NCBI GenBank assembly: GCA_964502665.1
Contig: CAZCXP010000117.1
Coordinates: forward strand, 1-8,125
From: SOKG01 sp964502665
GTDB taxonomy: Bacteria > Chloroflexota > Dehalococcoidia > SZUA-161
Direction of reading: 5' to 3'
DNA: 8,125 nt
This document shows, piece by piece, positions 4,160 to 8,125 of the stretch. A program made the position numbers and the translations under genes. The notes beneath the pieces were generated by a model that searched no databases, was not told where the DNA came from, and saw nothing but the letters and a program-made list of their open reading frames with translations. Position 1 is the first letter of the stretch; each line of letters starts with the position of its first letter.

Positions 4160-5347
4160 CTATCTCCCTCCCCCCTGCTCTTTAATGAATTTGGCATAAA
4201 GGGGTGACATCTGTCGCAACCTGTCCACTATTGGAGGCAGCACATCCAGGACATGGTCCACGTCTTCATTGCTATTGTTCAGACCGAGGGTGAAAAGCAG
4301 CGACCCCTGAGCGAGCTCAGGAGGTATGCCCATGGCGGTGAGAACGTGGGAAGCTTTGAGCGCCCTGGAGGTGCAAGCCGAGCCACTGGAGGCGGCGACA
4401 CCTTTGCTTGAGAGCAGCATGAGCATCGACTCCCCCTCAATGAACTCGATGCAGAAGCTGGCATTTCCCGGGAGGCGCTGGGTCGGGTGGCCGGTCAAGA
4501 TCGTGTGCTCTATCTTGGAACTCAAGCCCTCTATCAATCGGTCTCGCAGAGCGGAGAGCTGCTCTATTCGAGAAGTCATATCCTGCTGCGCCAGCTCTGC
4601 TGCTTTCCCCATTCCCACGATGCCAGGTACATTCTCAGTTCCTGCTCTTCTTCCTCCCTCCTGCACCCCACCGTCGAGAAAGGGAATGATGCGCGTGCCC
4701 TTCTTGAGCCACAGGGCACCGACGCCCTTAGGGCCATAGAACTGGTTTGCGGCCAGGCTTAGCGCATCGACACCGAGTTCTGCAACGTCGACAGGTATTG
4801 TGCCCGCGGTGGCCACGGCATCGGTGTGGAACAGGGCTCCCGTTCTCTTTGCCCCCTTCGCTATACTGGCGATAGGCTCGATGGTTCCTACCTCGCCGTT
4901 GGCATGCATTACCGAGACCAGAATGGTATCCTCCCTTAAGCTTCCAGCCACCGCTTCGGGATTCACCATCCCGTACCCATCCACGGGAACCGTGGTCACT
5001 TCGAAGCCCCATTTCTCCAGCGTCTTCGCAGAATGGAGCACAGAGAAGTGCTCGATGGCGGAGATGACAATATGCTTCCCTTTGGACTGCTGGGCCTGAG
5101 CCAGGCTCTTGATAGCGAAGTTATTGGCCTCACTGCCTGAGCCGGTGAAGATGATCTCCTCGGGCCGGGCCCCGATGAGCGCTGCCACCTGGCTTCTGGC
5201 CTCCTCGATGCCCTCTCTGGCCCCATCTCCCCATTCGTGCAGTGATTGTGGATTGCCATAGTCCTCCCTGAGGTAGGGGAGCATGGCCTCCAGCACCTCG
5301 GGCAATAGAGGTGTAGTCGCCGCATTATCCAGATAGGCTTTCTTCAT
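4160..5347 (-). CDS. iscS: NifS/IscS-like protein lacking the PLP-binding lysine
   Basis: A 395 aa class V aminotransferase-fold protein of normal IscS length. Conserved parts include AYLDNAATTPL (4-14), FTGSGSEANN (67-76), EH at 99-100 (His100 stacks on PLP in IscS), HTDA with Asp176, YGPKGVGAL (204-212), GGRRAGTEN (231-239) and the cysteine loop SSGSACTS with Cys325. The expected S-x-H-K before YGPKG is A199-A200-N201-Q202, so the Schiff-base lysine is Gln. The Gln of the usual DATQ, which contacts PLP, is Ala179. Canonical desulfurase activity is therefore doubtful. As I recall, the Archaeoglobus fulgidus IscS has Asp at the lysine position and a similar surrounding sequence, so a natural lysine-less branch exists. 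It may instead give Cys325 as a ligand or sulfur acceptor to IscU, whose gene starts one base later. ATG at 5347 fits the family start; the upstream GAGGA is only moderate. Confidence 0.9.
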   Translation of the reverse strand: MKKAYLDNAATTPLLPEVLEAMLPYLREDYGNPQSLHEWGDGAREGIEEARSQVAALIGARPEEIIFTGSGSEANNFAIKSLAQAQQSKGKHIVISAIEHFSVLHSAKTLEKWGFEVTTVPVDGYGMVNPEAVAGSLREDTILVSVMHANGEVGTIEPIASIAKGAKRTGALFHTDAVATAGTIPVDVAELGVDALSLAANQFYGPKGVGALWLKKGTRIIPFLDGGVQEGGRRAGTENVPGIVGMGKAAELAQQDMTSRIEQLSALRDRLIEGLSSKIEHTILTGHPTQRLPGNASFCIEFIEGESMLMLLSSKGVAASSGSACTSRALKASHVLTAMGIPPELAQGSLLFTLGLNNSNEDVDHVLDVLPPIVDRLRQMSPLYAKFIKEQGGGR

Positions 5348-5395
5348 ATCCCTAGTCCTCGAAACGATTCCTCTTCAGTCTGGTAACGGATGCCT

Positions 5396-5974
5396 TTATT
5401 TGAGGCGAGCCTCGACTGCGCCCCAGTTTATGTTCTTGAAGAAAGCCCCGATGTAGTCAGGGCGCTTCAGCCCGTAGTCGATCATGAAGGCATGCTCGAA
5501 AACGTCCAGCACCAAGATAGGGCTACAGCCTGCGGGATGGCCGGTCTCGTGCTCGTTGATCCACTGGTTTATCATCCTACCGGTCCGGTTGTCCTGGTAC
5601 AGAATGGTCCAGCCAATGCCCCTCATCGCGGCGGTGGCTCTGAAGTCCTTCTCCCAGTTCTCGTAGCTGCCAAAGTCCTCGGCTAGCCTCTTGCCTAGCT
5701 TGCCCGATTTGTTGGTGTCGCCCTTGCCGCCGAGATTTTCGAAGTAGTACTCATGGAGGCGCATGCCGTTGAACTCGAATCCCATCCGCCGCTTCAGTTC
5801 GGCGTATTCCGGAGTCCCTGCCTTGTCCTCCTTGAGCATAGCGGCGAGTGTATCCAGCAGCTTATTGGTGTTGGTTACATAGCCCTGATAGAGGGTGAAA
5901 TGGTTATTAAGCAAGGTGTCGCTAAAACCCTCCATCCCGATTAAGTTGCTGTAGTCCTTTGCATTGTAAGCCAT
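5396..5974 (-). CDS. sod: Fe/Mn superoxide dismutase
   Basis: A 192 aa cytoplasmic enzyme converting superoxide to O2 and H2O2. The four metal ligands are in place: His25 (NNHFTLYQGY), His74 (FNGMRLHEYYF), Asp157 and His161 (LDVFEHAFMIDY). The usual second-shell Gln is missing both four residues before His74 (Gly70) and in the C-terminal domain. There, His142 (INEHETGHP) occupies the place where Mn enzymes have Gln, as in mycobacterial Fe-SOD. This favours Fe or cambialistic use, but metal choice cannot be settled from sequence. No signal peptide is present. ATG at 5974 follows AGAGGAGTTTGAAGA. The gene is 209 bp from the rubrerythrin-like gene and 48 bp before nifS. Pairing with a peroxide-reducing diiron protein makes biochemical sense. 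Confidence 0.96.
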   Translation of the reverse strand: MAYNAKDYSNLIGMEGFSDTLLNNHFTLYQGYVTNTNKLLDTLAAMLKEDKAGTPEYAELKRRMGFEFNGMRLHEYYFENLGGKGDTNKSGKLGKRLAEDFGSYENWEKDFRATAAMRGIGWTILYQDNRTGRMINQWINEHETGHPAGCSPILVLDVFEHAFMIDYGLKRPDYIGAFFKNINWGAVEARLK

Positions 5975-6183
5975 TCTTCAAACTCCTCTCTTTTTGATGG
6001 TATATCTCCCCAGACTCTACGAAGGCTCTAGTAGTCTCTAGACGTTGCACCGGTACCTTTCGCCCTCCTTCTCGACTGCTATCTTGATCACCTCCTTCCC
6101 CCACCAGAACCAGACGCGCCTAAAGCCTTTGCTGCTTCAGGTTACTCAAAATAACAATGGAGTCCTCCCACCTCTTTCGGCTA

Positions 6184-6669
6184 TCACCGCTTGCCCAGGT
6201 CACTCCTGAGATCCGAAAGCTGTCTCACGTGAGACTTCTCTTCTTCGATTATCTTATTCACCACGTCACGGTCTGACGCACGAACAAGGCCTCGCATCTC
6301 AGAGTAGAACAGGATCGAGTCCTTCTCCGCGCCGAGGGCGATTTGAATAGCCTCGACGTCGCTTTCTACTTTCCGCGCCATCTCACGGGCAACCTGGTCA
6401 TCGGTGAAAACGAAGGAGTCGGTCAGCGCTCTCAGGTAAGAGTCATACTCTTCGGTAAGTATCTCCGGCGGCTGATAATCGCCCACTGAGCCGAGCATAT
6501 TCTGGAAGATTCCAATGTGCTCCCTTTCCTTGTCCGCCAGGTACTTATAGGTCCCCTTGACCGTGACATCCGTGGTCGAGTCAGCCAGGGAATCGTAGAA
6601 CACGGCCCCATTTCGCTCGATACCGAGGGCAATATTGATAAGCTCCCTGCCCAAGAAAAAGACACCCAT
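6184..6669 (-). CDS. Rubrerythrin-like ferritin-fold diiron protein without rubredoxin domain
   Basis: A 161 aa four-helix protein. The diiron ligand pattern is clear: Glu18 (GIERNGAVFYDSL), Glu48-x-x-His51 (ADKEREHIGIF), Glu115 (GAEKDSILFYSEM) and Glu144-x-x-His147 (EEEKSHVRQL). Rubrerythrins use such a centre to reduce hydrogen peroxide. This one stops after the ferritin-like part and has no C-terminal rubredoxin, so it needs an external electron donor; the rubredoxin fusion encoded at 2095-2787 is an obvious candidate. ATG at 6669 follows AAGGAGGTTGCTAAA, an ideal ribosome site overlapping the trxB stop codon 13 bp away. A role in iron storage or sensing rather than peroxide reduction is the main alternative. 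The 209 bp that follow (5975-6183) contain no convincing gene, terminator or promoter. Confidence 0.9.
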   Translation of the reverse strand: MGVFFLGRELINIALGIERNGAVFYDSLADSTTDVTVKGTYKYLADKEREHIGIFQNMLGSVGDYQPPEILTEEYDSYLRALTDSFVFTDDQVAREMARKVESDVEAIQIALGAEKDSILFYSEMRGLVRASDRDVVNKIIEEEKSHVRQLSDLRSDLGKR

Positions 6670-6682
6670 TTTAGCAACCTCC

Positions 6683-7591
6683 TTAAAGTCTCTGCAGATA
6701 GCGATGAGCGCTCAGAGCCGCCTTGGCCCCTTCACCAGCAGCCACCACTATCTGTTTATCTGGGACGCTGGTTACGTCTCCAGCAGCAAATAGTCCCGGT
6801 ATCCCCGTCTCACAGGAGCAATTTACCTCAATCTCATCGAGTTTATTGAGCCTGGCCACGCCTTTGGCAAACTCTGAGTTGGGGATGAGTCCGATCTCGA
6901 CAAAGACGGCTCCGACATAGATCTTCTTCTCCTCGCCGCTTTTCAAGTCCCTGATCCTAATTCCTTCTACCCTGGTCGAGCCCTCTATTATCACCACCTC
7001 GTGTTCCAGTAAGACAGTCAGCTTGGAGGCATCTTTGAGCCTGTCAATAAGTATCTGGTCGCCGGTAAGCGGAGTCGTAGAGACCAGGTACACGTGCTCG
7101 CCTATCTTGACCATGTCGTCGGCAGCTTCCAGCGCGGAGTTGCCACCGCCTATCACCGCTACCTTCTCTCCGGCAAAGAGAGGGCCATCGCAGATGGCGC
7201 AATAGGTTACGCCCCTTCCTTTCAACTCGTCTTCTCCAGGTACATTGAGCTGACGGGAACGCTTTCCACTAGCGATTATCACCGCTTTCGCCTGATAGCT
7301 CTCACCCTTATCCGTTTTGATCTCAAATGCCCCGTCTACGCGGGACAGGGCCGCCGCTCCCTGACCGATTTTCTGTTCTACAGGGAATTGCTTCACCTGC
7401 TCCTCGAATTTCTGCATCAGCTCAACGCCTTCGATGAACTGGTAGCCCATGTAGTTCTCGATGCCCGCTGTCCACAGAGGTTGACCTCCCACGTCTTTGC
7501 TCAGGAGAAGGGTACCAATCCGCTTCCTGGCGGCGTAGACTGCTGCCGTCATACCCGCCGGACCAGCTCCGATAATAATTAGCTCATACAT
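6683..7591 (-). CDS. trxB: Thioredoxin reductase-like flavoprotein with atypical pyridine-nucleotide site
   Basis: A 302 aa low-molecular-weight thioredoxin reductase-like FAD protein. The FAD-binding GAGPAG lies at 8-13, the redox pair CAIC at Cys131/Cys134, the nucleotide-binding GGGNSALEAA at 148-157, and the second FAD motif GDVTSVPDKQIVVAAGEGAKAAL at 271-293. The HRRxxxR signature that recognises the NADPH 2'-phosphate is absent; the corresponding stretch reads LVSTTPLTGDQIL (169-181), more like NADH-using AhpF. NADH or another electron donor is therefore possible. ATG at 7591 was chosen because the FAD motif begins eight residues later; a longer frame would overlap the glutaredoxin gene. 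It follows that gene by 26 bp, and the glutaredoxin-like protein is its probable disulfide substrate, although a separate thioredoxin elsewhere is not excluded. Confidence 0.94.
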   Translation of the reverse strand: MYELIIIGAGPAGMTAAVYAARKRIGTLLLSKDVGGQPLWTAGIENYMGYQFIEGVELMQKFEEQVKQFPVEQKIGQGAAALSRVDGAFEIKTDKGESYQAKAVIIASGKRSRQLNVPGEDELKGRGVTYCAICDGPLFAGEKVAVIGGGNSALEAADDMVKIGEHVYLVSTTPLTGDQILIDRLKDASKLTVLLEHEVVIIEGSTRVEGIRIRDLKSGEEKKIYVGAVFVEIGLIPNSEFAKGVARLNKLDEIEVNCSCETGIPGLFAAGDVTSVPDKQIVVAAGEGAKAALSAHRYLQRL

Positions 7592-7617
7592 AATCCATTG
7601 CCTCAGGTCGGTATACT

Positions 7618-7857
7618 TCAGAGTTCCAGTTTCTGCTTCAACCACGCCTCATCGAAGCCGACTAAGGTCTCGCCGTCGATTTCGATCACTGGTACCGCCA
7701 TGGCACCGGACTTGCTGATCATCTCCTCTCGGGCTGCTTTGTCCGCGGCCACGTTGAGGTCTTGATAGGGAATGTTGTTGGCGTCCAAGAAGCGCTTGGC
7801 CATCTTACAATACGGGCATGTTGGTGTCGAGTAGACTTTGACCTGTTTGGTGCTCAT
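7618..7857 (-). CDS. Glutaredoxin-like (NrdH/YruB-type) thiol redox protein
   Basis: A 79 aa thioredoxin-fold protein with the active-site CPYC at Cys14-Cys17 (STPTCPYCKMAKRFL), the cis-Pro loop AVPVIEIDG near 54-62, and the terminal helix. Its length and the IDGETLVGFD ending fit the small glutaredoxin-like YruB/NrdH group, which is commonly reduced by thioredoxin reductase rather than glutathione. The adjacent trxB gene supports that partnership. ATG at 7857 has GAGGGGGCAAA upstream. It appears to be the first gene of the redox operon, about 25 nt downstream of a promoter candidate. Likely clients are disulfides in the neighbouring redox enzymes or ribonucleotide reductase; none is shown by the sequence. 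Confidence 0.93.
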   Translation of the reverse strand: MSTKQVKVYSTPTCPYCKMAKRFLDANNIPYQDLNVAADKAAREEMISKSGAMAVPVIEIDGETLVGFDEAWLKQKLEL

Positions 7858-7887
7858 TTTGCCCCCTCTACCTGGCGGTTGCGCAGT

Positions 7888-7916
7888 ATCCTACCACATA
7901 GCGATATATTGTTCAA
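7888..7916 (-). promoter_or_regulatory. Candidate sigma70-like promoter of the redox/Fe-S operon
   Basis: On the minus strand, TTGAAC (7911-7916) and TAGGAT (7888-7893) are exactly 17 bp apart, each matching the consensus at 4 of 6 positions with an AT-rich spacer start. Transcription from about 7881 would give a leader of about 24 nt containing the ribosome site of the glutaredoxin-like gene at 7857. It is the best promoter candidate in the window, but found by eye. Confidence 0.45.
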
Positions 7917-7991
7917 CCAATAGGAAACCGCTACAACCTGAAATCCAACACTCGATTGTTGCAAGAGAATTGCACATATGATACAAGGAAA

Positions 7992-8012
7992 CTACACCCT
8001 CTGTATTGCCAT
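7992..8012 (-). other. Six-codon mini-ORF behind a perfect ribosome binding site
   Basis: CTGAAGGAGGTTAAGT precedes ATG at 8012, and the frame MAIQRV stops at TAG (7992-7994). It is either a leader peptide, the remains of a broken gene, or chance. It lies upstream of the promoter candidate at 7888-7916, so it would need its own transcript. The rest of 7917-8125 shows no gene, RNA or clear terminator. Confidence 0.3.
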
Positions 8013-8125
8013 ACTTAACCTCCTTCAGTTTGTCCTCGGGTCCTGCTTCGTAAACTCGTTCCGGGTTTCATCACAAAGTTTAGTGTACGGTGTTGCAGTT
8101 GTATGTGACTTTTATCTCATTGGCG

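Noticed and set aside
4159..4197. Upstream start adding 13 residues to IscU.
   Set aside because: It would overlap the nifS-like gene end; the inner start matches the usual IscU N terminus and has a better ribosome site.
5922..6104. Minus-strand frame of 60 codons overlapping the SOD start.
   Set aside because: It starts with GTG without a suitable ribosome site, shows no motif, and overlaps the SOD start by 53 bp.
7094..7582. Plus-strand frame of 162 codons.
   Set aside because: It is antisense to trxB throughout and has no recognisable features.

Overview
The window reads as part of the chromosome of an anaerobic or microaerophilic bacterium. GC content looks to be in the low-to-mid 50s (estimated by eye). 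Rubredoxin-type proteins, a rubrerythrin-like diiron protein, TusA/DsrE sulfur carriers and an unusual NifS/IscU pair fit a strict anaerobe from a sulfidic setting. A Chloroflexota (Dehalococcoidia-like) or similar subsurface lineage is a guess from gene style only; there is no rRNA or other marker. A run of exactly 100 Ns shows this is a scaffolded draft, probably metagenomic, assembly.

Every gene I can support is on the minus strand, so transcription runs from high to low coordinates. A sigma70-like promoter candidate (7888-7916) sits just upstream of a glutaredoxin-like gene. It is followed by thioredoxin reductase, a rubrerythrin-like ferritin-fold protein, Fe/Mn superoxide dismutase, a NifS/IscS-like protein, an IscU scaffold, a double zinc-ribbon protein, a DsrE2-like protein, TusA, and a flavin reductase-rubredoxin fusion (2095). 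Most spacings are from a 14 bp overlap to about 50 bp, with one 209 bp gap before the SOD, so this is probably one or two operons. After a 134 bp gap with an inverted repeat and a weak promoter candidate come two genes of about 50 codons: a desulforedoxin-like zinc ribbon (1802-1960) and a microprotein ending CCGHYGEPGC (1609-1764). About 500 bp of dispersed repeats containing the assembly gap (1108-1540) then separate this block from the 5' part of a copper-type P1B ATPase gene that runs off the left edge.

The likely theme is redox defence joined to Fe-S cluster assembly and sulfane-sulfur handling. SOD, the rubrerythrin-like protein and the flavin reductase-rubredoxin deal with oxygen species and supply electrons. 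TrxR and glutaredoxin handle thiols. IscU builds clusters, and TusA/DsrE2 move persulfide sulfur.

The most notable observation is that the NifS-like protein lacks the lysine that normally binds PLP. The usual S-x-H-K stretch reads A-A-N-Q, and a second PLP-contacting residue is also replaced, while the catalytic-loop cysteine is kept. It is therefore probably not a classical cysteine desulfurase. Its neighbours TusA and DsrE2 suggest another possible sulfur source for IscU.
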